Below, in pieces: positions 1-10,178 of a DNA stretch of 64,000 nt (position 1 is its first letter; each line of letters begins with the position of its first letter). Position numbers and translations under genes: made by a program. The stretch is from Saccharicrinis sp963677345 (GTDB lineage Bacteria; Bacteroidota; Bacteroidia; Bacteroidales; Marinilabiliaceae): assembly GCA_963677345.2 (NCBI GenBank), contig CAXXLC010000012.1, forward strand, positions 62,001 to 126,000, read 5' to 3'. A model generated the notes under the pieces. It was given only the letters and a program-made list of their open reading frames with translations. It did no database searches and was not told the DNA's origin.

Positions 1-1
1 A

Positions 2-1540
2 GCTTCAATTTTTGCTTCAAATATTGGATCAGAACACCTTATTGGTTTAGCTGGTGCCGGAGCTTCTAGTGGTATGGCAATGGCCCACTGGGAAATTCAA
101 GGGTGGATGATCTTGATTTTAGGTTGGGTGTTTGTACCATTTTACTCCCGAAGTATGGTATTAACCATGCCTGAATTCCTTGAAAGACGTTATAATAAAG
201 AGTCCAGGACTGTTCTTTCTCTTATTTCATTAGTAAGTTATGTGTTAACAAAAGTAGCCGTTACTGTTTATGCAGGTGGTTTGGTTTTTCAACAGGTTTT
301 TGGTATCGAAGAACTTTGGGGAATTGACTTCTTCTGGATTTCAGCTATTGGTTTAGTATTGTTAACTGCTGTATATACAATCTTTGGTGGTATGAAATCA
401 GTACTTTATACCTCGGTTTTACAAACACCAATTTTATTAGGAGGTTCTTTAATTATCCTGGTACTTGGATTAAAAGCTGTTGGAGGCTGGGATCAGGTAC
501 TTGAAATTTGTGGTGCTACAACTGTAAATGAATACGGAGATAGCATGATCAATTTAATTCGTGATAATGGAGACCCTGATTTTCCATGGTTAGGTGCTTT
601 AATCGGATCTGCTGTTATTGGTTTCTGGTACTGGTGTACTGACCAGTTTATTGTGCAAAGGGTTCTTTCTGGTAAAAACGAAACGCATGCTCGTAGAGGT
701 ACTATCTTTGGTGCTTATTTAAAATTATTACCTGTATTCCTTTTCTTAATTCCAGGTATGATTGCTTATGCCATGAGTGCTAAAGGTGATGTGATGTTAA
801 ACGGACAGCTTTATGTATTACCAAGTGCCGATGCGGCTTTCCCGTCATTAGTAGCCCAGTTATTACCTGCAGGTGTTAAAGGTTTGGTCGTTTGTGGTAT
901 TTTAGCTGCGTTGATGAGTTCATTAGCTTCGTTATTTAACTCTTCGGCCATGTTGTTTACGATCGACTTCTATAAGAGATTTAAGCCTGAAACGCCTGAG
1001 AAGAAATTGGTTAAAATTGGTCAGATAGCTACTGTTGTTATCGTAACATTAGGTATTCTGTGGATTCCAATAATGAGAAGTATCGGTAATGTACTATATG
1101 AGTACCTGCAAGATGTTCAGTCTGTATTGGCTCCAGGTATTGCTGCTGCTTTCTTAATGGGTATTACATGGAAAAGAGCTTCTGCTAAAGGTGGATATTG
1201 GGGATTAATGTCAGGTTTTATCATTGGTATTACTCGTTTAGGTGCTAAAGTTTATTATAATTCAGTTCCTGATGCCGGAGATAGTTTATTTAAAGCTGTA
1301 TTTTTTGATACTAACTGGTTATTCTTCTGTGGATATATGCTATTAGTATGTATCGCTGTGGTTGTTATTGTAAGTTTAAATACAAAAGCTCCATCTGCAG
1401 AGAAAATACAAGGATTAGTATTTGGAACATCTACTCCTGAACAGCGCGCAGCAACAAGAGCCAGCTGGAATGTTTGGGATGTTGTAAATACAGCTATCAT
1501 TTTAAGTTTAACAGTAGCATTTTATATTTACTTCTGGTAA
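2..1540 (+). CDS. Sodium/solute symporter (SSS family), 5' end cut by window
   Basis: The reading frame is open from base 2 and encodes the SGLT-like hallmark SNIGSEHLIGLAGAG before the first internal ATG at 74, so the gene starts upstream of the window. The protein is a multi-pass inner-membrane carrier: repeated hydrophobic segments run to the C-terminus, which ends in a final membrane helix. The family couples sodium influx to uptake of sugars and other solutes. Because araD follows 10 bases after the stop and araB, rpiB and tkt come next, the likely substrate is L-arabinose; this is inferred from context. The family assignment is firm, the substrate is not. Confidence 0.88.
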   Translation, partial: ASIFASNIGSEHLIGLAGAGASSGMAMAHWEIQGWMILILGWVFVPFYSRSMVLTMPEFLERRYNKESRTVLSLISLVSYVLTKVAVTVYAGGLVFQQVFGIEELWGIDFFWISAIGLVLLTAVYTIFGGMKSVLYTSVLQTPILLGGSLIILVLGLKAVGGWDQVLEICGATTVNEYGDSMINLIRDNGDPDFPWLGALIGSAVIGFWYWCTDQFIVQRVLSGKNETHARRGTIFGAYLKLLPVFLFLIPGMIAYAMSAKGDVMLNGQLYVLPSADAAFPSLVAQLLPAGVKGLVVCGILAALMSSLASLFNSSAMLFTIDFYKRFKPETPEKKLVKIGQIATVVIVTLGILWIPIMRSIGNVLYEYLQDVQSVLAPGIAAAFLMGITWKRASAKGGYWGLMSGFIIGITRLGAKVYYNSVPDAGDSLFKAVFFDTNWLFFCGYMLLVCIAVVVIVSLNTKAPSAEKIQGLVFGTSTPEQRAATRASWNVWDVVNTAIILSLTVAFYIYFW

Positions 1541-1550
1541 TAGATTAGTT

Positions 1551-2237
1551 ATGTTAGAAGAATTAAAAGAAAAAGTATTTAAAGCAAACCTTGATTTGGT
1601 AAAGCACGGACTTGTAATCTTTACCTGGGGTAATGTAAGTGCTATCGACAGAGAAAAAGGTTTGGTTGTAATTAAGCCAAGTGGAGTGGATTATGATGTT
1701 ATGAAAGCTTCAGATATGGTAGTTGTAGATTTAGAAGGAAATGTAGTTGATGGTAACTTGAAGCCTTCTTCAGATACTCCTACGCATCTTGAATTATATA
1801 AAGCTTTTCCTGAAATAGGGGGCGTTGTTCATACACACTCTACTTATGCAACAGCATGGGCTCAGGCAGGAAAAGATATTCCGATTTTAGGAACAACACA
1901 AGCTGATTATTTTTACGGAGATGTTCCTTGCACCAGAGCAATGACTGAGCAGGAAATAGCCGGTGATTATGAAAAAGATACTGGTACTGTAATTATTGAA
2001 GTATTTGAAGGTCGTAATCCTTCGCATGTTCCTGGTGTGATAGTGAAAAATCATGGTCCATTTTCTTGGGGGAAAAATGCAGATGACGCAGTTCATAATG
2101 CTGTGGTTCTCGAGCAGATTGCTAAAATGGATTTTATTGCATTGCAGGTAAACCCTGCTGCTGATATGAATAATCACCTTACTGAAAAGCATTTTAACCG
2201 TAAGCACGGTGCGAATGCTTATTACGGACAAGGTTAA
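1551..2237 (+). CDS. araD: L-ribulose-5-phosphate 4-epimerase
   Basis: This 228-residue class II aldolase-like protein interconverts L-ribulose 5-phosphate and D-xylulose 5-phosphate, the last specific step of L-arabinose catabolism in the cytoplasm. Zinc ligands are visible at H94 and H96 (VVHTHSTYA) and H168 (VKNHGPF), with the phosphate-binding GNVSA and SSDTPTH motifs before them. The length matches the family. It starts 10 bases after the symporter stop and is surely co-transcribed with it. A 10-bp stem-loop follows the stop. Related aldolases such as fuculose-phosphate aldolase share the fold, but the ribulokinase next door supports AraD. Confidence 0.92.
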   Translation: MLEELKEKVFKANLDLVKHGLVIFTWGNVSAIDREKGLVVIKPSGVDYDVMKASDMVVVDLEGNVVDGNLKPSSDTPTHLELYKAFPEIGGVVHTHSTYATAWAQAGKDIPILGTTQADYFYGDVPCTRAMTEQEIAGDYEKDTGTVIIEVFEGRNPSHVPGVIVKNHGPFSWGKNADDAVHNAVVLEQIAKMDFIALQVNPAADMNNHLTEKHFNRKHGANAYYGQG

Positions 2238-2254
2238 TAATTGATGAATAGGGT

Positions 2255-2290
2255 GGGATTTTCTTTTTAAGTAATTAATTAGAAAATCCC
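2255..2290 (+). terminator. Stem-loop between araD and araB
   Basis: A perfect 10-bp inverted repeat (GGGATTTTCT at 2255-2264 and AGAAAATCCC at 2281-2290) has a 16-base loop. The sequence after it is AT-rich but has no clean T-run, so it may act as a partial terminator or an mRNA-processing or stabilising hairpin. Confidence 0.35.
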
Positions 2291-2439
2291 TTATTAATCA
2301 ATTAAATAATATTCTCTTAATTGCCTTACAACTATATTTTCATAAAAGGCAAATATTAATTTATGAAGATCCTTTGAATTTATCCATGTGGTAGATTTAC
2401 TAATAGGATATTTATTACTTCTTGACAAAGAAAAAATCA

Positions 2440-4077
2440 ATGAAAAATCAATATGTAATTGGATTAGATTATGGTTCTGACTCGGCCAGAGCTCTGATTG
2501 TAGATGTGAATACAGGTGAAGAAATGGCTTCATCAGTAAAATATTATCCTCGTTGGATGGAAGGTAAATATTGTGTTCCAGCACAAAATCAATACCGTCA
2601 ACACCCAAAAGATTATCTTGAGGTAATGGAAGCTACTATTACTGGTGCGTTAGCTAAATGCGATCCATCAGTGGCTGCAAATGTAATTGGTATTTCATTT
2701 GATACTACCGGTAGTACTCCTGCTTTAACGGATGCTAATGGAACGCTTTTGGCTATGTTGTCTGAGTTTGAGGAAAACCCAAATGCAATGTTTATTTTAT
2801 GGAAAGATCATACTGCTGTTAAAGAGGCCGATGAGATTAATGAACTGGCACGTAAATGGGACGTTGATTATACAAAATATGAAGGGGGTATCTATTCTTC
2901 AGAGTGGGTATGGGCTAAAGTGCTTCATACTTTACGTAAAGATGAGGCTGTAAAAGGTGCTGCTGTTTCATGGATTGAATATTGTGACTGGTTGCCGGCC
3001 GTATTAACAGGTAAAACAGGAATTAAGGAGGTGAAGAGGAGTCGCTGTGCTGCTGGGCACAAAGCTCTATGGCATACAGACTGGAATGGTCTTCCTCCTG
3101 AAGAGTTCCTGGTTGAACTTGGTCCTGAATTAAAAGGAATGCGTGAAAACTTATTCGAAGAAACATATACCAGCGATGAGGCTTTTGGAACATTAACTCC
3201 AGAGTGGGCAGAAAAACTTGGTCTTTCAACTGATGTAGTGATCGGTGTAAGTGCTTTTGATGCACATATGGGTGCTGTTGGTGCCGAAATCGAAGCCAAT
3301 ACTTTTGTGAGAATCATGGGTACTTCAACTTGTGATATCATGGTTTCCTCAGAGGAAGAACTAGGAGATAAATTAATCCCCGGTATTTGTGGTCAGGTTG
3401 ATGGTTCTGTAATCCCGGGAATGGTTGGATTAGAAGCTGGCCAGTCTGCTTTTGGTGATGTATATGCCTGGTTTAAAAATGTACTGGCCTGGCCGTTGCA
3501 ATTTATCGAAGATAAAGACCAGGCAAAAGCTATTGAAGATAAAATTATTCCGGCATTATCAGAAGAAGCTGTGAAAATCCCGGTTGAAGAATCTACTATT
3601 TTAGCTACTGATTGGTTAAATGGACGTAGAACTCCTGATGCTACTCAAAATGTGAAAGGAACAATTACAGGATTAAACCTGGGTTCTTCGGCTCCTCGTA
3701 TTTTCCGTGCTTTAGTAGAAGCTACAGCTTATGGTTCTAAGGCTATTGTTCAACGCTTTCTTGATAATGGCGTAAAAGTCGACCAGGTAGTTGCTATTGG
3801 CGGGGTGGCTAAAAAATCAGATTTCGTAATGCAAACTTTAGCCGACGTATTAAATATGCCAATTAAGGTAGCTCGTTCTGAGCAAAGTGTGGCATTAGGT
3901 GCTGCAATGTTTGCAGCTGTTGTTTCTGGTGCTCATAAAAATATTGCTGAAGCTCAAAAGGCTATGGGACAGGGGTTTGAGAAAGAATATGATCCCATTC
4001 CTTCTAATGCTGAAGCTTATAAAGCTATCTACGAAAAGTATCTTCAATTAGGTGCTTTCACAGAAAAAGAATTGTAG
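2440..4077 (+). CDS. araB: Ribulokinase, FGGY carbohydrate kinase family
   Basis: This cytoplasmic kinase phosphorylates L-ribulose with ATP. It begins MKNQYVIGLDYGSDSAR, the N-terminal ATP-binding loop of FGGY kinases. It carries the catalytic region GVSAFDAHMGAVGA and the C-terminal signature GGVAKKSDFVMQ, with a full length of about 545 residues. The frame extends 18 bases further to a TTG at 2422, but the ATG at 2440 aligns with the family start. A gap of about 200 bases separates it from araD. Neighbours araD and rpiB/tkt fix the pathway. Confidence 0.93.
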   Translation: MKNQYVIGLDYGSDSARALIVDVNTGEEMASSVKYYPRWMEGKYCVPAQNQYRQHPKDYLEVMEATITGALAKCDPSVAANVIGISFDTTGSTPALTDANGTLLAMLSEFEENPNAMFILWKDHTAVKEADEINELARKWDVDYTKYEGGIYSSEWVWAKVLHTLRKDEAVKGAAVSWIEYCDWLPAVLTGKTGIKEVKRSRCAAGHKALWHTDWNGLPPEEFLVELGPELKGMRENLFEETYTSDEAFGTLTPEWAEKLGLSTDVVIGVSAFDAHMGAVGAEIEANTFVRIMGTSTCDIMVSSEEELGDKLIPGICGQVDGSVIPGMVGLEAGQSAFGDVYAWFKNVLAWPLQFIEDKDQAKAIEDKIIPALSEEAVKIPVEESTILATDWLNGRRTPDATQNVKGTITGLNLGSSAPRIFRALVEATAYGSKAIVQRFLDNGVKVDQVVAIGGVAKKSDFVMQTLADVLNMPIKVARSEQSVALGAAMFAAVVSGAHKNIAEAQKAMGQGFEKEYDPIPSNAEAYKAIYEKYLQLGAFTEKEL

Positions 4078-4145
4078 TCAATTTTTTCATGATATGGGGA
4101 GATCGTTAAGGTCTTCCCGTATTATCCTCAGAAAAAACTTATAAA

Positions 4146-4577
4146 ATGATTATTGGATTTGCGTCTGATCATGCTGGCTATGACCTTAAAGTTAAGGTTA
4201 TAGAGTATTTAAAGTCCAAAGGTTATCAAACTTTAGACTATGGAACTAACTCCTTAGAAAGTTGTGATTATGCCGATTATGCACATCAATTGGCAACCGC
4301 AATTGAAAATAAAGAAGTAAAAGTCGGTATGGCATTTTGTGGTAGTGGTAATGGAATTAATATCACTCTAAATAGACATAAAGAAGTTAGATCTGCATAT
4401 TGCTGGAATAAAGAAATAGCTGAATTAGCCCGCCAGCATAACGATGCGAATATTTGTACTATGCCGGCACGCTTTATCGGGGAAGAAGAGGCATATAAGA
4501 TTGTTGATATTTTTCTTGCTACAAAATTTGAGGGAGGAAGACATCAAATGCGTATAGAAAAAATTGAAATCAAATAA
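4146..4577 (+). CDS. rpiB: Ribose-5-phosphate isomerase B
   Basis: A 143-residue RpiB/LacAB-family sugar-phosphate isomerase that interconverts ribose 5-phosphate and ribulose 5-phosphate. The N-terminal SDHAGY motif (D8, H9) and the active-site cysteine loop FCGSGNG (C65) are intact, and the length is normal. It lies 2 bases before the first possible start of transketolase. This pairing lets arabinose-derived xylulose 5-phosphate enter the non-oxidative pentose phosphate pathway. Galactose-6-phosphate isomerase subunits are related, but the context favours RpiB. Confidence 0.9.
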   Translation: MIIGFASDHAGYDLKVKVIEYLKSKGYQTLDYGTNSLESCDYADYAHQLATAIENKEVKVGMAFCGSGNGINITLNRHKEVRSAYCWNKEIAELARQHNDANICTMPARFIGEEEAYKIVDIFLATKFEGGRHQMRIEKIEIK

Positions 4578-4612
4578 TAATGTTAAATCAAAAAGAAAAG
4601 GAAGACGTAGCT

Positions 4613-6640
4613 ATGGCATCTATTAGTGTTACAGAAAGAGCAGCTGATAATATCAGAATATTAGCTGCTGCAATGGTTGAAAAAGCAAATTCAGGACACC
4701 CTGGTGGAGCCATGGGTGGAGCTGATTTTATTAATATTCTTTATTCTGAGTATCTTAACTATGATCCAAAAGACAGAACATGGGTTAACAGAGACCGTTT
4801 CTTTTTAGATCCGGGTCATATGTCACCAATGCTTTATGCTCAGTTGGCTTTAACAGGGACTTACAGCATGGATGAGGTATCAAAATTTCGTCAATGGGAT
4901 AGCTCAACTCCAGGACACCCTGAGGTGGATTTTGCAAGAGGTGTTGAAAATACTTCAGGTCCTTTAGGTCAGGGTCATACTATGGCTGTTGGTGCTGCTA
5001 TTACAGAGAAGTTTTTAAAAGAAAGATTTGGAGATTGGATGTCTCATGATATTTATACTTTTATTTCTGATGGTGGTGTGCAGGAAGAGATATCTCAGGG
5101 AGCTGGTCGTATTGCTGGTTATTTAGGTTTGAATAACCTGATCATGTTCTACGATTCAAATGACATTCAATTATCGACAAAAACAGATGCAGTAACTGTT
5201 GAAGATACTGCTAAAAAATATGAAGCCTGGGGATGGGCTGTTATGACCATTGATGGAAATAACGCAGACGAAATCCGTAAAGCATTAGATGCAGCTAAAG
5301 CTGAAACTGAAAAACCTTTCTTAATTATTGGTAAAACCATTATGGGTAAAGGTGCTGTTAAGGCTGATGGTTCATCTTTCGAAAAACAAGTTTCTACTCA
5401 CGGACAACCTTTATCTGCAGCAGGTGCTTGTTTTGATAGCACTATTAAAGCTTTAGGCGGAGATGCTGAAAATCCATTTGTTATTTTTGATGATGTAGCT
5501 GAATTATATGCAGAAGCTCAGTCTAAAAAATCAGCGTATGTCGCAGCTAAAAAAGCTGAGCAGGCAGAGTGGGAAAAAGCAAATCCGGAATTAGCAGCTA
5601 AGTTTGCGAAATTCTTCTCTGGTGATGCTCCTGAAATAGATTATAGTGCGATTGAGCAAAAAGCAGGTTCTGCAACTCGTGCTGCTTCGGCAACTGTATT
5701 AGGTGAATTTGCGCAGCAGGTTGAAAACATGATCGTTTCTTCTGCCGATTTAGCAAACTCTGATAAAACAGATGGTTTCTTAAAGAAAACCAAAGCTTTT
5801 TCAAAAGGTGATTTCTCTGGTCAGTTCTTACAGTCAGGTGTTGCTGAGTTAACAATGGCTACTATAGCAAACGGTATGGCGCTACATGGAGGAGTAATCC
5901 CTGTAGTGGGTACTTTCTTTGTGTTCTCTGATTACATGAAACCTGCTGCTCGTTTAGCTGCTTTACAGCAATTACCTGTAAAATATGTATGGACTCACGA
6001 TGCTTTCCGTGTGGGAGAGGATGGACCAACTCACCAGCCTATTGAACAAGAAGCTCATATTCGATTAATGGAGAAATTGAAAAATCACCATGGTGATAAT
6101 TCTATGTTAGTACTTCGTCCGGCTGATGCTGAAGAAACAACTGTTGCCTGGCAAATGGCATTGGAGAATACTAAAACACCATCTGCATTAATTCTTTCTC
6201 GTCAGAATATTGCTAACCTTCCGGGAAGTAATTACGAGCAAGCATTGAAAGCTAAAAAAGGTGCTTACATTGTTGAAAAAGACGCTGGAACTCCGGATAT
6301 CGTTCTTTTAGCTAGTGGATCTGAGGTTGCTACTTTAGTTGCAGGAGCTGAAAAACTAAGAGCTGAAAAAGGCTTGAAAATTCAGATTGTATCTGTAATT
6401 TCAGAAGGCGTATTCCGTAACCAGGATGAAGCTTATCAAACAGAAGTATTACCAGTTGATGTTCCTCGTTTTGGTATGACTGCTGGTTTACCTGTAACAT
6501 TGGAAGGTTTAGTTGGAGCAAATGGAAGTGTTTGGGGATTAGATCATTTTGGATTCTCAGGCCCATACACTGTATTAGATGAAAAATTCGGTTTTACTGC
6601 CGATAATGTATATGAACAAGTAACAAAATTGCTTAGTTAG
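4613..6640 (+). CDS. tkt: Transketolase
   Basis: A thiamine-diphosphate enzyme that moves two-carbon units between sugar phosphates. Visible landmarks are KANSGHPGGAMGGAD near the N-terminus, DPGHMSPMLYAQL, GPLGQGHTMAVGAA, the cofactor-binding SDGGVQEEISQGAG, and the C-terminal FRVGEDGPTHQPIEQ region. At 675 residues it is full length. An upstream in-frame ATG at 4580 would add 11 residues. The ATG at 4613 is preferred because it has AAGGAAG 8 bases upstream and matches the family start, but 4580 cannot be excluded. An intrinsic terminator follows. Confidence 0.93.
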   Translation: MASISVTERAADNIRILAAAMVEKANSGHPGGAMGGADFINILYSEYLNYDPKDRTWVNRDRFFLDPGHMSPMLYAQLALTGTYSMDEVSKFRQWDSSTPGHPEVDFARGVENTSGPLGQGHTMAVGAAITEKFLKERFGDWMSHDIYTFISDGGVQEEISQGAGRIAGYLGLNNLIMFYDSNDIQLSTKTDAVTVEDTAKKYEAWGWAVMTIDGNNADEIRKALDAAKAETEKPFLIIGKTIMGKGAVKADGSSFEKQVSTHGQPLSAAGACFDSTIKALGGDAENPFVIFDDVAELYAEAQSKKSAYVAAKKAEQAEWEKANPELAAKFAKFFSGDAPEIDYSAIEQKAGSATRAASATVLGEFAQQVENMIVSSADLANSDKTDGFLKKTKAFSKGDFSGQFLQSGVAELTMATIANGMALHGGVIPVVGTFFVFSDYMKPAARLAALQQLPVKYVWTHDAFRVGEDGPTHQPIEQEAHIRLMEKLKNHHGDNSMLVLRPADAEETTVAWQMALENTKTPSALILSRQNIANLPGSNYEQALKAKKGAYIVEKDAGTPDIVLLASGSEVATLVAGAEKLRAEKGLKIQIVSVISEGVFRNQDEAYQTEVLPVDVPRFGMTAGLPVTLEGLVGANGSVWGLDHFGFSGPYTVLDEKFGFTADNVYEQVTKLLS

Positions 6641-6667
6641 TTTAGTTAGTTAATTATTTTAGGACAG

Positions 6668-6701
6668 AAGCCGATTATGATTTTCTCTGATCGGCTTTTT
6701 T
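6668..6701 (+). terminator. Intrinsic terminator after tkt
   Basis: The 8-bp stem AAGCCGAT (6668-6675) and ATCGGCTT (6690-6697) is followed directly by a T-run. It ends the arabinose operon, so the next gene probably has its own promoter. Confidence 0.85.
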
Positions 6702-6761
6702 AAATTAATTTTAAATCAGTTCGATAAATAAATAATAGTGTTATATAATTAAATCGACAAA

Positions 6762-9125
6762 ATGAAGAAAAACAAAATTTTACTGAGCTTATTGGCTTTA
6801 ATTCCTTTATTAATTAACTGTCAGAAACAAGAAACTTCATTAGAGTCATTTCCTCCAGGGGAAGTAGAGTTGTTGGATAGCCCTTTTTTGCAAGCTGAGC
6901 AAACAGATATGAATTATATCCTGGAGCTGGATGTGGATCGCCTGCTTGCCCCGTATTTAAGAGAGGCCGGTTTAACTCCAAAAGCAGAAAGTTATGGTAA
7001 CTGGGAGAATACCGGGTTGGATGGGCATATTGGTGGTCATTACTTAACTGCGCTTTCATTAATGTATGCTTCTACAGGTGATGTGCGCATGAAAGAGCGT
7101 ATGGATTATATGATTTCAGAATTAAAAAAATGTCAGGATAGTTTTGGTGATGGTTATCTTGCCGGTATTCCCGGTGGGCATGATATGTGGAAAGAAATTG
7201 CCCGGGGGGAGATTGACGCAGGTTCTTTTTCTTTAAATAAAAAATGGGTGCCACTTTATAATATTCATAAGATTTATGCAGGTTTAAGGGATGCGTATTT
7301 ATATGGAGGAAGTGAAGTTGCTAAAGATATGTTAATCAAACTTTCTGATTGGGCAATACAACTGGTTTCAAAACTATCAAATGATCAAATTCAGGATATG
7401 CTTAGAAGTGAGCATGGGGGATTAAACGAAGTTTTTGCTGATGTAGCAGAAATTACAGGAGATTCTAAGTACTTGCATCTTGCACGTCAGTTTTCTGATC
7501 TTAGTATTTTAAATCCGTTATTAAACCACGAAGATAAGCTAACAGGATTGCATGCAAACACTCAAATACCAAAGGTTATTGGATATAAACGTATTGCTGA
7601 TATAGAAAACAACAAAGTCTGGAGTGATGCTGCCAAATTTTTCTGGGAAGACGTGGTTACAAAACGTTCTGTGTGTATCGGGGGAAACAGTGTAAGAGAG
7701 CATTTTCATCCAGTAGATGATTATTCAAGTATGCTGAATAGTGAACAAGGTCCGGAAACTTGCAATACCTATAACATGCTTAAATTAACAAAGATGTTGT
7801 TTTTGTCTGACCCACAGGGTAAATATATGGATTATTACGAAAGAGCTTTATACAATCATATTTTATCTACTCAAAATCCTGATAAAGGCGGATTTGTATA
7901 TTTTACCCCTATGCGGCCTGGTCATTACAGGGTTTATTCTCAACCACAAACCAGTTTTTGGTGTTGTGTAGGCTCTGGTCTTGAAAATCATGCGAAATAT
8001 GGCGAGATGATATATGCGCATCAGGGCAATGATTTGTTTGTAAATCTATTTATCCCATCAAAATTAACCTGGAAAGAAAAGAATGTTGAAATTATTCAGA
8101 AGTCAGCATTTCCAGAAAGTGATATTGTGAGCTTAACCATAAATCCACAGGCGAAAGCATATTTTACATTAAAGTTACGCTATCCTCAATGGGTGAACAA
8201 GGGTGAGTTAAAGCTTGAACTTAATGGCGAATCTTTTGATTATGTCGTAGAGGATAATGGTTATGTTTCTTTACATAGAAAATGGACTAAAGGTGATGAG
8301 CTTAAAATAATTTTACCAATGCATATTGACATGGAGCAAATTCCAGATCATGAACATTTCTTCTCCTTTAAATATGGACCTGTTGTATTAGCTGCAAAAA
8401 CTGATACCACTCATATGGATGGTATGTTTGCTGATGACAGTCGTGGTGGACATATTGCTGCTGGTCCTAAAGTCCCGCTTCAGGATATGCCTATCATTGT
8501 GAGTCAGCCTGATGAATTATTGTCAAAAATTAAAATGGAAGAGGGTAAAGCATTAAGATTTACAATAGATTCATTATACTCAGATAAGTATCAAAATCTG
8601 GAATTAATGCCATTTTATGATCTTCATGAATCAAGATACATTGTGTACTGGCAAAGCGAAACAAAAGAAGGTGTTGAGGATATTCAGCATAAACTCGCAG
8701 AGGAGGAAAAAGCAAAACAAGAATTAGATGCTCAAACACTTGATTTAGTTTATCCGGGTGAACAACAGCCAGAATCAGATCACTTTATTAAGAGTGAGAA
8801 TTCAAATATGGGTGTGTTTAATGGAAAACATTGGCGTGATGCAACGGGTTGGTTTAGCTATGATTTAAGAGACTCTGAGAAAAAAGCAAAGAAGTTACGA
8901 GTAATGTATTGTGGTTATAATGGAGGACGTACATTCTCTATTTTTATCAATGATAAGAAATTAAAAGATGTTGTTCTTGAGAATAATGATAATGTTTTTT
9001 ATACTATTGATTACAACCTGCCTGAGGAGATTGTTAAAACATCAAATGGAAAGTTGGTTGTAAAATTTATAGCTGCAGAAGGATCTATTGCTGGAGGAGT
9101 GTTTGAAGTAAGGTTGATGAAATAA
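6762..9125 (+). CDS. GH146-type beta-L-arabinofuranosidase lipoprotein (DUF1680 clan)
   Basis: A 787-residue lipoprotein; the signal peptide ends in LINC, so it is membrane anchored, probably facing the periplasm. The catalytic (alpha/alpha)6 barrel has the zinc-thiolate site of this clan: E332 and C334 (PETCNTYN) and the paired C401-C402 (WCCVGSG), one of which is the nucleophile in characterised relatives. The phrase GGNSVREHF and the C-terminal FNGKHWRDATGW module resemble GH146 enzymes more than classic GH127. The expected role is release of beta-linked L-arabinofuranose for the catabolic genes upstream. A terminator flanks each side, so it is probably transcribed alone. Confidence 0.86.
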   Translation: MKKNKILLSLLALIPLLINCQKQETSLESFPPGEVELLDSPFLQAEQTDMNYILELDVDRLLAPYLREAGLTPKAESYGNWENTGLDGHIGGHYLTALSLMYASTGDVRMKERMDYMISELKKCQDSFGDGYLAGIPGGHDMWKEIARGEIDAGSFSLNKKWVPLYNIHKIYAGLRDAYLYGGSEVAKDMLIKLSDWAIQLVSKLSNDQIQDMLRSEHGGLNEVFADVAEITGDSKYLHLARQFSDLSILNPLLNHEDKLTGLHANTQIPKVIGYKRIADIENNKVWSDAAKFFWEDVVTKRSVCIGGNSVREHFHPVDDYSSMLNSEQGPETCNTYNMLKLTKMLFLSDPQGKYMDYYERALYNHILSTQNPDKGGFVYFTPMRPGHYRVYSQPQTSFWCCVGSGLENHAKYGEMIYAHQGNDLFVNLFIPSKLTWKEKNVEIIQKSAFPESDIVSLTINPQAKAYFTLKLRYPQWVNKGELKLELNGESFDYVVEDNGYVSLHRKWTKGDELKIILPMHIDMEQIPDHEHFFSFKYGPVVLAAKTDTTHMDGMFADDSRGGHIAAGPKVPLQDMPIIVSQPDELLSKIKMEEGKALRFTIDSLYSDKYQNLELMPFYDLHESRYIVYWQSETKEGVEDIQHKLAEEEKAKQELDAQTLDLVYPGEQQPESDHFIKSENSNMGVFNGKHWRDATGWFSYDLRDSEKKAKKLRVMYCGYNGGRTFSIFINDKKLKDVVLENNDNVFYTIDYNLPEEIVKTSNGKLVVKFIAAEGSIAGGVFEVRLMK

Positions 9126-9180
9126 TCTGATTTTGCCATAAAAATCCTTAAGGTTCTTGATATAGATATACAATTATTTA

Positions 9181-9213
9181 AAGGTCAACTTCTATTGGAG
9201 TTGGCCTTTTTTT
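9181..9213 (+). terminator. Intrinsic terminator after GH146 gene
   Basis: AAGGTCAACT (9181-9190) pairs with AGTTGGCCTT (9199-9208), with one T-G wobble, followed by seven or more T residues. The rest of the 9126-9608 gap is AT-rich and holds a promoter-like element near 9474. Confidence 0.85.
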
Positions 9214-9473
9214 GTCTTATCTCAAGATATTGAACTTGACTTTTAAATATATATATATTCAATACTTACAAAATAAACGTTATGGGTTTGGGAGTGATTT
9301 TTTAAACGTTACGTTCTGATATTCAGTAATCTTTAAATGTTGATGTAATAGAGGATTATATACTGCTTTAAATAAGTGTTGTGATAATATGGTATTAAAA
9401 CATTAAGTATTGTTGTATTTTATAATATAAATAGCTTATTTTTGAACGAAATAGTAATTTTATTTCATGTAAA

Positions 9474-9506
9474 TTTGTCAAACAATTGTGAAGAAATTTA
9501 CTTTTG
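9474..9506 (+). promoter_or_regulatory. Bacteroidota-type promoter for the sigma-factor gene
   Basis: TTTG at 9474-9477 and TACTTTTG at 9499-9506 match the -33 TTTG and -7 TAnnTTTG elements of this phylum, with a 21-base spacer. The element lies about 100 bases before the sigma-factor start. Confidence 0.55.
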
Positions 9507-9608
9507 TAGAGAATTTTTCACACCAAATTAGTAATTAACACGTGGAATGCTTTGTTTTTATTCTAGCTACGTGTTGTTAGTTATGAAATAATAAATCTTG
9601 GAGAGATT

Positions 9609-10178
9609 ATGATGGATAGGAAAAAACTTCTTGAGAAATTGTCAAAAGGAGATGTTCATGCCTTTAATCGTATTTATAAGGATTATTATGCTCGTATTTT
9701 TGGTTTTGTACATCACACTATTTCAAGCAGAGAAGATGCAGAAGAAATAGTGCAAGAAGTATTTATTAAGATTTGGGATAAAAAATCGGATATTGATCCT
9801 GAAAAATCTTTTAATTCATATATCTATACCATTTCAAAGAATAGTATTCATGATTATCTAAGACGTGTTTTAAGAGAAAGAAAATATATCGAAGAAATTA
9901 TTACAGAGTTTTCTTTGATAGATAATCAGCTTGAGGATATTGTAAATTATAGAGAAACAGAAAAGGTTATAAAACAGTTAATCGAAAAACTACCACCTAA
10001 ACGAAAAGAAGCATTTGAACTTAGTCGGTTTAGTAACAAAACCTACCGGGAAATATCAAGCATAATGAATATTTCTGAGAATACTGTAGATACTCATATT
10101 CGAAAATCGTTGGCATGGCTTCGAGAAGGATTGATTCAATTATCATCATTTTTGGCTATAGTTACTTTTAAAATGTAG
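9609..10178 (+). CDS. ECF sigma-70 family factor of the SusC/FecR type
   Basis: A 189-residue extracytoplasmic-function sigma factor. Region 2 covers about residues 15-85 (AFNRIYKDYYARIFGFV, then EDAEEIVQEVFIKIW). Region 4 has the helix-turn-helix LPPKRKEAFELSRF and ISENTVDTHIRKSL. GGAG lies about 6 bases before the ATG at 9609; a second ATG follows immediately at 9612. Next come a FecR-like anti-sigma and a SusC with an STN domain, the standard trans-envelope relay in which the occupied transporter releases the sigma factor. It probably activates the SusC/SusD cluster downstream. Confidence 0.9.
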   Translation: MMDRKKLLEKLSKGDVHAFNRIYKDYYARIFGFVHHTISSREDAEEIVQEVFIKIWDKKSDIDPEKSFNSYIYTISKNSIHDYLRRVLRERKYIEEIITEFSLIDNQLEDIVNYRETEKVIKQLIEKLPPKRKEAFELSRFSNKTYREISSIMNISENTVDTHIRKSLAWLREGLIQLSSFLAIVTFKM